From NCBI GenBank assembly GCA_029262795.1, contig JAJCYT010000032.1:1-64000 (forward strand): a DNA stretch of 64,000 nucleotides. Direction: 5' to 3'. A program made the position numbers and the translations under genes. The notes under the pieces were generated by a model that ran no database searches, was not told where the DNA came from, and saw only the letters and a program-made list of their open reading frames with translations. This DNA comes from Candidatus Fraserbacteria bacterium. GTDB taxonomy: Bacteria; Bipolaricaulota; Bipolaricaulia; RBG-16-55-9; JAJCYT01. Shown in pieces: positions 17,405 through 26,445 of the stretch. The number at the start of each line of letters is the position of its first letter. The first letter of the stretch is position 1.

Positions 17405-17508
17405 GATTTTTGAGTGGCGACCGCCGGCCATTGAAAGTGGGTTCAGAATTGAATCTTTATGCTGTGGCTGGAAAAGATGATTGACAAAAACTTCTAAGGA
17501 TTAAGAGA

Positions 17509-17538
17509 CATCGGGGCGAGGGTTTCCTCGCCCCGATG
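17509..17538 (+). terminator. Strong hairpin between binding protein and permease genes
   Basis: A 13-base perfect stem, CATCGGGGCGAGG with its complement around a 4-base loop, ends 16 bases before the permease start codon. No long T-run follows, so it is more likely an mRNA-stabilising or partial-termination element than a full terminator. Confidence 0.65.
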
Positions 17539-17554
17539 CTTTATACTTTCACTT

Positions 17555-18751
17555 ATGCTGCTGTTTGTGGTACGCCGTTTCTTCTACAGTCTTTTTATCT
17601 TGCTGTTACTCACGGTGTTGTCCTTTGGTGTGATGCAACTCAAACCAGGCGATTCCGTAACAGGGAGGGCATTGCAGTTGTCCGAAGAAACCATGGCCCA
17701 AATCCGTGAGTTGTATGGGCTGGATCAACCGGCCTGGCAGCAATATGGAAAATGGATTTACGGTATCGTTGGTCGCCCGTCTGTCGATGGCGCATTTCCT
17801 TTCATCCACTTCCAGGCACCTGATTTTGGCAAATCCTTCGAAACCGCTCAACCTGTGATTGACCATTTGTTTCTCAATGGAGATCGTATTTGGTGGACGC
17901 TGTTGCTGACGGTGGTGGTGCTTTTATTTACCTGGCTGGTGGCCTTGCCATTGGGTATTTATCTGGCGACAACCAGCCACCGTGGTGGCAAGTTGTTTTC
18001 AATTCAACAGGTTCGTCAGGAGTACACTCAGTTTAAATATCAATTGGATGAATCGTTAAAACGACACAATTTAAATCGCCCTCTGACACTCATTGTGCAA
18101 ATCGTCGCAACAATTTTTCACATAGCGTTCATATTGATTCGTTGGTTTTTTTTATTGTTGATCAACACCTTGAGCATTTTTGGCTTGTCCATGCCGAATT
18201 TTCTCACAGCCATTTTAATTTTGTGGTTGTTGGTGGCTGTGTTTCAGGTCGGGTCCACCCTGGGATTGGGCATCAGTGGACTGTTTGATGCCGAGTATCG
18301 TGATGCGCCTTGGAGTATCGATAAATTTATCAATTTCCTGTGGCACTTGTGGCCGGTGTTGTTGGTGGTCAGCTTGGGCAACATTGCCCAGTTGATTCGC
18401 TATGCGCGTGCCAACTTGCTGGATGTGCTGGGCGAGCCTTATATCCAGACAGCGCGAGCCAAAGGGCTTCGAGAAAATGTTGTGGTCTACAAACATGCGG
18501 TTCGTAATGCGTTAAATCCCTTGATCAGCCTGCTTGGTTTTTGGATTCCTTTGTTGTTTGAGGGCTTGCTGGTGGCGGCGATTGTATTTCAGTTGCCGAT
18601 TGTGGAGCGTGCATTCTGGACGGCACTGGCCAATGAAGATCAATATGTGGTGATGACCGGCTTGTTGTTTTTCGGTTTGATTTTGGTGGTGGGCAATTTG
18701 CTCTCCGATGTGTTGTTGGCTGTGGTGAACCCGAAAATTCGTTATGAATAA
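17555..18751 (+). CDS. ABC transporter permease (DppB/OppB type)
   Basis: 398 residues. It starts with the standard LFVVRRFFYSLFILLLLTVLSFGVM membrane segment and carries the EAA coupling loop YIQTARAKGLRENVVVYKHA near the C-terminal third. The usual DppB length is ~310-340. The excess is mainly a ~70-residue hydrophilic-plus-membrane insertion after the second transmembrane region (~150-215: QQVRQEYTQFKYQLDESLKR). With the following gene it forms the heterodimeric channel. The ATG start sits directly after the hairpin. Its last 8 bases overlap the next permease gene. Confidence 0.92.
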   Translation: MLLFVVRRFFYSLFILLLLTVLSFGVMQLKPGDSVTGRALQLSEETMAQIRELYGLDQPAWQQYGKWIYGIVGRPSVDGAFPFIHFQAPDFGKSFETAQPVIDHLFLNGDRIWWTLLLTVVVLLFTWLVALPLGIYLATTSHRGGKLFSIQQVRQEYTQFKYQLDESLKRHNLNRPLTLIVQIVATIFHIAFILIRWFFLLLINTLSIFGLSMPNFLTAILILWLLVAVFQVGSTLGLGISGLFDAEYRDAPWSIDKFINFLWHLWPVLLVVSLGNIAQLIRYARANLLDVLGEPYIQTARAKGLRENVVVYKHAVRNALNPLISLLGFWIPLLFEGLLVAAIVFQLPIVERAFWTALANEDQYVVMTGLLFFGLILVVGNLLSDVLLAVVNPKIRYE

Positions 18752-19916
18752 AGAAACCTCTACGCCTGCTGTTGAAGTTCAAGGGCCGGAAAAAACAATT
18801 AAAGCACCTTCCTTATCAAAGCTGATCTGGCGACGTTTCAAGCGGCGACGTTTGGGCCTGGTCAGTGGTATCATCATTGCGATTTTAACATTGATGTTCT
18901 TTGGTGCTGATTTCATTGCCCCCTATCAATATGACCAAAACCACCGCCGTGCGCCCAGTGTGCCACCGATGCTGGATCGAATTCATTTTTTTGATGAATC
19001 AGGGCAATGGGTGGGGCCGTTTGTCTACGGCATTGAACGGATGCGCGATCCTGAAATATTGGGCCTTTGGATTTACGAAGAAGACACATCGGCGCGTTAC
19101 CCCATTCAATTTTTCGTCAAAGGCGAGCCATACGATTTTTGGGGCGTGTTTCGTGCAGACATTCATTTGTTTGGCACAGGAGAATCACCCACCTCCACAG
19201 GCCAGTTGTTCTTGCTCGGCACCAACCAAAGCGGCAAAGATTTATTCTCACAAGTGATGGTGGGAGGGCGTGTTTCGATGTTTCTGGTCACCGTGGTTAT
19301 TATCACCAGTTTCATGATTGGCATTTTGTTGGGTGGACTCAGCGGTTACCTCGGTGGCTGGGTGGACAATGTGCTTCAACGTCTGGTTGAAATCACAATG
19401 GGCTTGCCGCGCTTGGCATTGTTGTTGGCGTTGTCTGCGTCGGTGCCAGCCAATACGCCGCCTGAAATGCGTTTGTGGATCATCATTGGGGTATTGGCTG
19501 TGGTCAACTGGGCCCCTTTGGCGCGTGTGATTCGCGGTCAGTTCTTGGCGTTGCGCGAAGAGGATTATGTGTTCTCTGCCAAGGCGGTCGGGGCAGGCAC
19601 GGGGCGTATTATCTTTCGCCACATCTTGCCCAACACAATGAGCTATTTGGTGGTTTCAGCGACGTTGGCTGTACCCAGTGTGTTAATTTTAGAAAGCGTG
19701 CTGAGCTTTTTGGGCTTTGGCCTCAACATTCCGTTGGTCAGTTGGGGGCTGCTTTTAAAACAGTTTAACGACAACTTTGTATCGAATATCGAGTTTTACA
19801 CCTGGTTGCTGTTGCCAGGCGTGTTCTTGTTCTTCACGGTGCTGGTGTTCAATTTGTTTGGGGATGCGTTGCGTGATGCCATTGATCCGTTCACTGTTGA
19901 TGCTGAGAATCAGTAG
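18744..19916 (+). CDS. ABC transporter permease (DppC/OppC type)
   Basis: 390 residues. An N-terminal cytoplasmic stretch and TM1 (LGLVSGIIIAILTLMFFGADFIAPY) precede a ~140-residue periplasmic loop. The core permease domain follows with the EAA loop YVFSAKAVGAGTGRIIFRHILPN. It is the second half of the channel with the upstream permease, with which it overlaps by 8 bases (translational coupling). The two ATPase subunits expected for a Dpp/Opp system are not in the window. The 3' end overlaps the convergent deacetylase gene by 26 bases. Confidence 0.92.
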   Translation: MNKETSTPAVEVQGPEKTIKAPSLSKLIWRRFKRRRLGLVSGIIIAILTLMFFGADFIAPYQYDQNHRRAPSVPPMLDRIHFFDESGQWVGPFVYGIERMRDPEILGLWIYEEDTSARYPIQFFVKGEPYDFWGVFRADIHLFGTGESPTSTGQLFLLGTNQSGKDLFSQVMVGGRVSMFLVTVVIITSFMIGILLGGLSGYLGGWVDNVLQRLVEITMGLPRLALLLALSASVPANTPPEMRLWIIIGVLAVVNWAPLARVIRGQFLALREEDYVFSAKAVGAGTGRIIFRHILPNTMSYLVVSATLAVPSVLILESVLSFLGFGLNIPLVSWGLLLKQFNDNFVSNIEFYTWLLLPGVFLFFTVLVFNLFGDALRDAIDPFTVDAENQ

Positions 19917-20814
19917 CCAAACACTCATTGATGATTCGATACGTATTACAATGTGCCTGAATCGTATCTTCCAGAGGCACAGCATAGCCACCACTTAAAA
20001 CGCAAACCAGCGGAATTTTTTCTAATAAGCAAGCCGAAATCACACGTCGATCCCGATCTTTAAGTCCCTGAAAACTCAGGTTCAACTTGCCCAATCGATC
20101 ACTATAAAGTGGATCAACCCCTGCCAGATAAAACACAATGTCCGGCTCAGCCTGTTCAAACACTTTTGGCAAAAATTGATCCAATCTGTCCAGATAAACC
20201 AAATCTGCCACACCATTGGATAAGGGAATGTCTAAATTGCTTTGTGCTTTTCTAAAAGGGAAATTGTATTCGCCGTGCATTGAAAACGTGAACACCGTTG
20301 GATCATGCTCAAAAATCGTGGCCGTGCCGTCGCCTTGATGCACATCCAGATCGATGACCAGCGCCCGTTGAATCTGTTTTTCCTGTTGTAAATATCGAAC
20401 CGCGACTGCCACATCATTGAAGGTGCAGTAACCACTGCCAAAGTCCGCATGGGCATGGTGTGTGCCTCCGGCCAGGTTGCCTGAAATCCCATCCTCCAAG
20501 GAAGATTGGGCTGCGGCCAGTGTGCCGCCTACAGATCGTTTGGCACGTTCCATCAATTGAGGCGACCAGGGAAATCCCATACGCCGAATCTCCTGATCGT
20601 TCAACTGACCTGCAAGTACTTTCATCACATAATTTTCCTGATGTGCCAAACACAACTGAGCCACGGTTGCCGCCGGTGGTTCATAAATTTGTTCGCGCTG
20701 AATCAGGTTTTGACCGAGCAATGCCTCACGTAACAGCCTGTACTTTGGCATTGGAAAACGATGCTTTTCTGGCAGGGGGACGGTGTATTGATCTGAGGTG
20801 TAAACACGAAACAT
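19891..20814 (-). CDS. Histone deacetylase-family protein
   Basis: 307 residues from MFRVYTSD. Arginase/deacetylase fold with the active-site pair HH119-120 (GGTHHAHADFGSGYC) and Zn ligands Asp157 and His159 (DLDVHQGDG). The third ligand Asp is in GVDPLYSDRLG, and VLSGGYA is near the end. Bacterial members deacetylate acetylpolyamines, acetoin-related or acetyl-lysine substrates; which applies here is unknown. The HAHAD and FNDVAVAV motifs place it in the short bacterial 'class IV-like' group. The 3' end overlaps the permease gene. Confidence 0.9.
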   Translation of the reverse strand: MFRVYTSDQYTVPLPEKHRFPMPKYRLLREALLGQNLIQREQIYEPPAATVAQLCLAHQENYVMKVLAGQLNDQEIRRMGFPWSPQLMERAKRSVGGTLAAAQSSLEDGISGNLAGGTHHAHADFGSGYCTFNDVAVAVRYLQQEKQIQRALVIDLDVHQGDGTATIFEHDPTVFTFSMHGEYNFPFRKAQSNLDIPLSNGVADLVYLDRLDQFLPKVFEQAEPDIVFYLAGVDPLYSDRLGKLNLSFQGLKDRDRRVISACLLEKIPLVCVLSGGYAVPLEDTIQAHCNTYRIINECLATDSQHQQ

Positions 20815-20892
20815 GACGTCAGTATACAGAGCTGATTGCCATGTGTGCGCCGTGCATTTACAGTGGGGCAAAACCATTTTTGGAGGCGTTTG

Positions 20893-21084
20893 ATGAACAA
20901 GAAGGCCACAGACGGATATTGGACGTACAGCGAGTCAGGCAGCTTGGAGTTTCGTAGTGTCGATAATGACGAATTGCTGGATGAGGTGCCATTTGCCAAA
21001 GCGCGCAGCTTGGCCGCTTTCATGCTGTGGCAGATTGTCGAATCTTTCGGGTCCGAAGAAGACGATGACGACGATGGTGAGTGA
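20893..21084 (+). CDS. Small acidic protein of unknown function
   Basis: 63 residues from the ATG with TGGAGG 6 bases upstream. It starts NKKATDGYWTYSESGSLEFRSV and ends with an acidic tail EEDDDDDGE. There are no membrane segments and no recognised family. The strong ribosome-binding site and position between two minus-strand genes suggest a real stand-alone gene. Confidence 0.6.
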   Translation: MNKKATDGYWTYSESGSLEFRSVDNDELLDEVPFAKARSLAAFMLWQIVESFGSEEDDDDDGE

Positions 21085-21086
21085 GG

Positions 21087-22307
21087 CTACAAAGATTCAC
21101 CCGTAATCCAACCGACCACAATGCGGTCCATTTCTTCATCGCTGAGTTGATGCCCGCGCAGAGGTTGTCCTTGAATCCAGGCATCCAATGCGGCCTGAAA
21201 CTCCGAGGTGTCTACAAAACCATTGCTGTTGGCATCAACAATGCTCATTAACGATGCATCTTCTGCGGGAGGTTGTGGCTTGGGTTGAGGGGGCAGTTCG
21301 TCTGAGGGTTTTAAGCTGAGTGCCGCAGCAATATCCAGAATTTTGAACAACGTGTTCCCATGATGACCAATGGTGGCGGTATCCAACATCTTCTGTTGGG
21401 CGTCGATCGCACTCATGCCATTGGCACGCAACAACGCCATTGCGCTTGCCACAAAAGGTGCAGCAAGGCTGGTGCCCGTAAATGGCTGACTGCCGGTGTA
21501 TTGTAAATAGCCATCTGTAAATGCCCCGACCGCATAGATTTCTCCACGATGACTGAAGCAGGCAATCCCATTTTTGACGGCTGGCTCATCCACACAGCCT
21601 TCAAAATCCCGATCTTCATTGGCGCTCCATTCCACCCTGGCAAGGTCTTCATCGTAGGTGGCACCAACAGAAAGAACTTGCGGCACACAGGCAGGGTATC
21701 CAGGCGTGAATTTGGCCGAGTTGCCTGAAGATATGACAATATTCACATCCCGTTCCCACAAACTTCTGATGGTGGTGTTAATCGAGGAATCATACTTGGT
21801 GCCCGTGCTGCAACTGTCGCTTGAACGCACGTAACCAATCGACATATTGACCACTGACCATTTCTGCTGTGCCCACATGGTCAAGGTGCGTTGTAGCGCT
21901 CTTAACACAGGATCGAGAATCCCTGCGAATTCCTGGCGAAGTTCGCCGATGATCACATCCAGATCGATATAAAAATATTCCGCATCAGGTGCTGCCATCA
22001 TCATGGTTTCCATCACAGCCCAGCCATGTTGGGGCCCCCACAGTGTGCGGGCTCCAAAGAAGTCGATGATCATCACCTTGGCCCCGTCACCTCTGTGCCC
22101 TTGCTGATGGACCCTGTCAAACCCCATCAAGGGCAGCGATTGGGTAAACTCAGGTGTCAGTTTTAAACGGTGTTGCAGATAGTCCGAGTAATAGGCGCGC
22201 TGGACCTTAATTTCAACGTTAGGTGTTTGTGGCAGTGTCTCTGCCTCGAAAAAAGTGGTGCATCCTGTCAAGCCCAACAATAGAATCAGTGGCAACCAGC
22301 GAATCAT
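21087..22307 (-). CDS. Subtilisin-like serine protease lipoprotein (S8) with C-terminal EF-hand-like loop
   Basis: 406 residues. Lipobox LTGC (Cys16). The S8 catalytic triad is visible: Asp82 in VMIIDFFGA, His94 in GPQHGWAV and Ser280 in FTGTSLAAPF. The oxyanion Asn is in ISSGNS. No propeptide-like domain is obvious beyond ~60 residues of the mature N-terminus. A Pro-rich linker (~338-350) leads to one Ca-binding-type loop DANSNGFVDTSEF (358-370) and a final helix pair. Lipid anchoring suggests action in the periplasm or at the outer membrane. Its 3' end lies 2 bases from the small acidic gene. Confidence 0.88.
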   Translation of the reverse strand: MIRWLPLILLLGLTGCTTFFEAETLPQTPNVEIKVQRAYYSDYLQHRLKLTPEFTQSLPLMGFDRVHQQGHRGDGAKVMIIDFFGARTLWGPQHGWAVMETMMMAAPDAEYFYIDLDVIIGELRQEFAGILDPVLRALQRTLTMWAQQKWSVVNMSIGYVRSSDSCSTGTKYDSSINTTIRSLWERDVNIVISSGNSAKFTPGYPACVPQVLSVGATYDEDLARVEWSANEDRDFEGCVDEPAVKNGIACFSHRGEIYAVGAFTDGYLQYTGSQPFTGTSLAAPFVASAMALLRANGMSAIDAQQKMLDTATIGHHGNTLFKILDIAAALSLKPSDELPPQPKPQPPAEDASLMSIVDANSNGFVDTSEFQAALDAWIQGQPLRGHQLSDEEMDRIVVGWITGESL

Positions 22308-22410
22308 GTTTGTCCTTCAAAAATTCTTTTTCCTCAGCATAGCGAAACCTCAGTGAATTGTCAGTCTGTGCGCTTACATTTATGATGGCACCGTATGAAA
22401 GGGTGGTTTG

Positions 22411-22881
22411 ATGTACGTTTGGAATTTTACCTTTGGATCGCATTTATCCAGCAAGCAATATCGAGACATTATTGGTGGTGATCCCATACAAGCCTTGCCT
22501 GCTGTGTTAGCCGATCACAGGTTGACTTTCTGGCCGGTCACGCAATATCCAGAAGAATATGCACATCTGGCCACAGGTGGTGGCCCTGCCTTGGTTCAGG
22601 AACAAGGGCGCTTGATTCATGGTGTGGCTTATCAAGTGACGCAGGCTCAATATGATGCCGCCGATCAGTACGAACAGGTTTGGGGCTATTTGCCATTTAA
22701 GTGCCAGGTGATTGGTCAGGATGGCATTCCTATTGATGCATTGGCGCATAACTTGACTGTGCCTGGGGCGCACACGCCGCCCGCAGCCTCTTTTCTAGGG
22801 TTGATGTTGGAAGGATTAAAAGAACATGGTTATGAGGAACGCATCATCGAAGGGGTTCGCCAAGCGGCCCAGTCAGCTTGA
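22411..22881 (+). CDS. Gamma-glutamylcyclotransferase-like protein
   Basis: 156 residues. The N-terminus VWNFTFGSHLS corresponds to the FAYGSNL substrate loop of the GGCT/AIG2 family, here with FGSHL. The later GRLIHGVAYQVT and the acidic region QYEQVWGYLPFKCQV fit the barrel and its catalytic Glu (QYEQ). Family enzymes cleave gamma-glutamyl amines to 5-oxoproline. The start is the ATG at 22411 (a TTG precedes it directly). The 3' end overlaps the convergent pfkB gene by 9 bases. Confidence 0.75.
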   Translation: MYVWNFTFGSHLSSKQYRDIIGGDPIQALPAVLADHRLTFWPVTQYPEEYAHLATGGGPALVQEQGRLIHGVAYQVTQAQYDAADQYEQVWGYLPFKCQVIGQDGIPIDALAHNLTVPGAHTPPAASFLGLMLEGLKEHGYEERIIEGVRQAAQSA

Positions 22882-23820
22882 AATTGCGATTTGTGGATAA
22901 AGTTGATCTACATCTTCAGCACGACAAAGTTCACTGCCAGCCGTCATCACCGCAGCGCTGCCTGATGCCACACCAAGTCGAGCCGCCTCTTCCAAGGATT
23001 GACTGCAAGCCAACCCCAACACCATACCGGCCACCATGCTGTCGCCTGCGCCGACCTTGCTTTGAATGGGGACCGTGGGCGCGTTGAGTCGAATCGTCTG
23101 CTCAGCAGAGGCACACAGCGCGCCCCCTGCGCCGAGTGACACCAAGACGATCTCACTCAGACCTTGATCAATGATGTCTTTGACAACTTTAGTGAGATGC
23201 ACTTCATCTCGAATAGGCTGGTCTATCCAGGCGCTCAACTCACGCAAGTTGGGTTTGCTTAAATAAACGCCAGCTTTCAAAGCACTTTGAAATGCTTTAC
23301 CGGATGTGTCCACCACCAATTTGCTGTTCATGGTTTTAGACAGTTTGGTGAGCTCGACAAAAATGTCCTCAGAAATCCCTGGAGGCAGGCTGCCACTCAC
23401 GACCAAAAAATCATGACTTTGGCTTTTTAATTGATCCAAACAAGTCTGCCATTCTTCCTGATTGACCATGGGACCAGGCATTCCGAAACGATATTGTTGC
23501 TCACTGATTTGCTCAAACACCGTGAGATTTTCACGCGTCCAGCCTTCTATGGTGATCGGATGCTGATTCAGCTCTTCTTTATTTAAAAGATCTTCCAGCA
23601 GTTTTCCACTGAAGCCGCCTGCAAGATAAATGGCGTTGGCTTCCCCACCGAGTTTGCAAATCGCACGGGCCACATTGATACCACCGCCACCGGGTTCAAA
23701 CAAAGGGGGCTCGCAACGCAATTTATGTTCTGCCAATACCTGGTGCACATTGGCACTTTTATCGACACTGGGATTCAGCGTGAGAGTGACAACGCTTTGT
23801 GATTGTTGAAGTGCGGGCAT
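22873..23820 (-). CDS. pfkB: 6-phosphofructokinase II (PfkB family)
   Basis: 315 residues (E. coli PfkB 309). Phosphorylates fructose-6-phosphate in glycolysis. It closely follows the E. coli enzyme: TLTLNPSVD at the N-terminus, KLRCEPPLFEPGGGGINVARAI, QYRFGMPG, VVSGSLPPG, SKPNLRELS, and the catalytic-base motif VGAGDSMVAG. Relatives with the same fold (1-phosphofructokinase, tagatose-6-phosphate kinase) are less similar in the KLRC segment. It lies 8 bases downstream of topA and is probably co-transcribed with it. Confidence 0.88.
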   Translation of the reverse strand: MPALQQSQSVVTLTLNPSVDKSANVHQVLAEHKLRCEPPLFEPGGGGINVARAICKLGGEANAIYLAGGFSGKLLEDLLNKEELNQHPITIEGWTRENLTVFEQISEQQYRFGMPGPMVNQEEWQTCLDQLKSQSHDFLVVSGSLPPGISEDIFVELTKLSKTMNSKLVVDTSGKAFQSALKAGVYLSKPNLRELSAWIDQPIRDEVHLTKVVKDIIDQGLSEIVLVSLGAGGALCASAEQTIRLNAPTVPIQSKVGAGDSMVAGMVLGLACSQSLEEAARLGVASGSAAVMTAGSELCRAEDVDQLYPQIAISS

Positions 23821-23828
23821 CGCCTCGA

Positions 23829-26153
23829 CTAAGAAGAAGCAGCCACTTCTTCGGCTTCAGCAGGGGTCTCTGCCTCAGCAGCATCGGCGACAATGGCTTC
23901 GGTGTGACCACAATTCTTGTTGGTGCAGGCCAGCATTTCGTCGTCCTTGGCAATCAGCACGCCTTCTTCACAGGAAGGGCAGGCGGCCAAAGGCTCCTCG
24001 TTGGAGGTGAAATTGCAAATAGGGAACTGGCTACAACCCCAGAAATTCTGGCGACGCTTTTTGGAATAGCGCTCCACCAGCGTGTTGCCGCAATTGGGAC
24101 AAGGTGCTTTGGCCGTAATGGGTTCAGTGGTCTTGCACTCCGGATAACGGCTGCAGCCATAGAAGCGGCCAAACGGACCTTGTTTGATGTTCATGGGCGC
24201 CGCGCAAGTGGGGCAGGGGCGATCTCCCATGGCTTTTTCTTTTTCCTTCTCAGCCTTCAATTGTTCCTGCACTTTGACCATGTGTGGCTGATATTCAAAA
24301 TCGACTGTCTCAGGAAAATCCACCGTGTTCTTACATTCTGGATAATTGGTGCAGCCCAAATACTTGCTGCCCTTCCAGAAGCGCACTTCCATCGGGTTGC
24401 CACAATTGTCGCACACATAGTCAGTGACGGTCTGGAAATTGAGTTTGCCTTCTTTGAGCGCTGCTTCCACGGTGTCCATGCGCTTGGACAAGGGTGTATA
24501 CATTCCCTTAAGTACATCCAAACGCGTCATGTTGCCCACAGCCACTTTGTCCAGATCGTCTTCCATGTTGGCAGTGAAATCTGTTTGGATGGCGATGGGG
24601 AAAAATTCTTTCAAGAAATCACTGGTGATAAAGCCCAGCAATGTAGGACGTAACTGCCCTTTTACCTTCGCAGCGTAATTGCGATCCTGAATGGTGGAAA
24701 CGATAGATGCATACGTGCTCGGACGTCCAATGCCCTGCGCTTCCATCTCTTTAATCAGGCTGGCTTCACTGTAGCGTTTGGGTGGTTCTGTGAAGTGCTG
24801 ATCGCTGATCGTTTTATGATGATGTAACGTCTGTCCGTCACTCAGGCTTGGCAGACTCATGCTCTCGTCTTGAAGTGGTGGCAACGGCATGACTTTCAAA
24901 AAACCTTCAAAGGTGCAACTGCTCACCGAGGTGCGGAACTCATAATCGCCTGCTTCAATCGTGACTTTGGTTCGAGCGTATTCGGCATCGGCCATTTGGG
25001 TGGCCATAAAGCGTTGCCAGATCATTTCATACAGACGCTGCTGCCCTTTGTCCAAATACGCCTTCATGGCCTGAGGTGTGTACTCAGGGTTGGTTGGACG
25101 AATGGCTTCGTGCGCGTCCTGACTCTTTTTCTTGTTCTTAAATTCACGAGGTTCGGGCGATAAAAATTCTTTGCCGTATTTCTTATCAATAAATTCGCGT
25201 GCCTGTTCCATGGCTTGATCCGAAATGCGAAGCGAATCCGTACGCATGTAGGTGATCAACCCTTCAGGTCCTTTGCCCAACTCCACGCCTTCATAAAGCT
25301 GTTGTGCCAGCAACATGGTTTTCTTGGGGGCAAATCCCAATTGAGAAGAGGCCGTTTGCTGCAATGTGCTGGTAATAAAAGGCGCGGGAGGCTTGCGCGT
25401 TTGCTTTTCGTTCTTCACTTCTTTGACGTTAAACGAAAGATTGGCAAGCTCAGCGGTGATGGCGTCTGCGGCTTCCTTGTTGGGAATGCTTGGCTTCTTG
25501 CCTTTGAAAAAATGCAGTTTTGCATTAAAGGCTTCGTCTTTTTCTGTTTCAGCCAGATCGGCAGACATGGTCCAATATTCTTCTGCCACAAACGCTTGAA
25601 TTTCCAGTTCGCGTTCGCAGATAAAGCGCAATCCAACAGATTGCACACGCCCTGCGGACAGGCCCTCAAACTTGTTGCCCGAAAGCGCTTTGGATAACAC
25701 AGGGCTGATCAAGTATCCCACCAGTCGATCCAAAATACGGCGGGCGCGTTGGGCTTCCACCTTGTTTTGATCCACTTCGGTTGGGTTGTTGATGGATTCT
25801 AAAATAACAGCTTTGGTAATTTCATTAAACACCACACGATAGTAAGGTGTTTTTTCATTCTTCTTTTTCAGTGTTTCATATAAGTCAAGCGCAATGGCTT
25901 CGCCTTCACGGTCGTTATCCGTGGCCAGGTAAACAGCGTCGGCCACTTTGGCTTCCTTGCGAAGCAGCATGGCTTGCTTTTTGTTGGTGACAATAAGGGT
26001 CGGTTCAAAGTCTTTTTCAACATCCACTCCAAGCTCTTTTGCAGGCAGATCACGGATGTGGCCCATAGACGACAACACGCGGAAATCCTTACCCAAATAA
26101 CGTTCAATCGTCTTTGCTTTGGAGGGTGACTCTACAATTACTAAATTTGGCAT
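23829..26153 (-). CDS. topA: DNA topoisomerase I
   Basis: 774 residues from MPNLVIVESPSKAKTIERYLG. Type IA topoisomerase that relaxes negative supercoils. TOPRIM motifs are Glu8 and DNDREGE (79-85). The catalytic Tyr302 is in GLITYMRTDSLRIS. The C-terminus holds four zinc-ribbon modules with CxxC...C...C pattern (from about residues 595, 655, 695 and 735), one more than in E. coli TopA. The last ~20 residues are Ala/Glu-rich. The upstream gap is shared with divergent folE. Confidence 0.97.
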   Translation of the reverse strand: MPNLVIVESPSKAKTIERYLGKDFRVLSSMGHIRDLPAKELGVDVEKDFEPTLIVTNKKQAMLLRKEAKVADAVYLATDNDREGEAIALDLYETLKKKNEKTPYYRVVFNEITKAVILESINNPTEVDQNKVEAQRARRILDRLVGYLISPVLSKALSGNKFEGLSAGRVQSVGLRFICERELEIQAFVAEEYWTMSADLAETEKDEAFNAKLHFFKGKKPSIPNKEAADAITAELANLSFNVKEVKNEKQTRKPPAPFITSTLQQTASSQLGFAPKKTMLLAQQLYEGVELGKGPEGLITYMRTDSLRISDQAMEQAREFIDKKYGKEFLSPEPREFKNKKKSQDAHEAIRPTNPEYTPQAMKAYLDKGQQRLYEMIWQRFMATQMADAEYARTKVTIEAGDYEFRTSVSSCTFEGFLKVMPLPPLQDESMSLPSLSDGQTLHHHKTISDQHFTEPPKRYSEASLIKEMEAQGIGRPSTYASIVSTIQDRNYAAKVKGQLRPTLLGFITSDFLKEFFPIAIQTDFTANMEDDLDKVAVGNMTRLDVLKGMYTPLSKRMDTVEAALKEGKLNFQTVTDYVCDNCGNPMEVRFWKGSKYLGCTNYPECKNTVDFPETVDFEYQPHMVKVQEQLKAEKEKEKAMGDRPCPTCAAPMNIKQGPFGRFYGCSRYPECKTTEPITAKAPCPNCGNTLVERYSKKRRQNFWGCSQFPICNFTSNEEPLAACPSCEEGVLIAKDDEMLACTNKNCGHTEAIVADAAEAETPAEAEEVAASS

Positions 26154-26445
26154 AGTGCTTATTTCTATCTTCTTTCTTTGTGGCTTGAATGTCTTCTTCA
26201 ACACGTTAAGCCTGATATACTTTGGAAATTATAGGTGGAGTTTTTGGGGCGTGCAAGTTTTTGTGGTTGAAAAGGCTCATTATATGAGCCTTTTCTTCGT
26301 CATGAGGTTTATAAGGATTTTCACTGATCTCACAATTGTAAGACCTTCAGCGCCCTTTTCTTGCATTATTAGGCATCCGGATAAACTGTTTTGGTTTGCA
26401 GTAAATCATCAACTATACTTTGATCTCGATGGAGAAAGGCGAATT
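26154..26445. other. Divergent topA-folE intergenic region with a palindromic hairpin
   Basis: AAAGGCTCAT and ATGAGCCTTTT flank a 3-base loop at 26271-26294, with a T-rich run after and A-run before, so it looks like a terminator on both strands. No gene to be terminated is visible. Promoters for topA and folE should be here, but I see no clear -35/-10 pair. Confidence 0.45.

Noticed and set aside
20812-20830. Second RHH operator near the deacetylase start (AGTATACA half-site)
   Set aside because: Only one arm is present and there is no matching inverted half.
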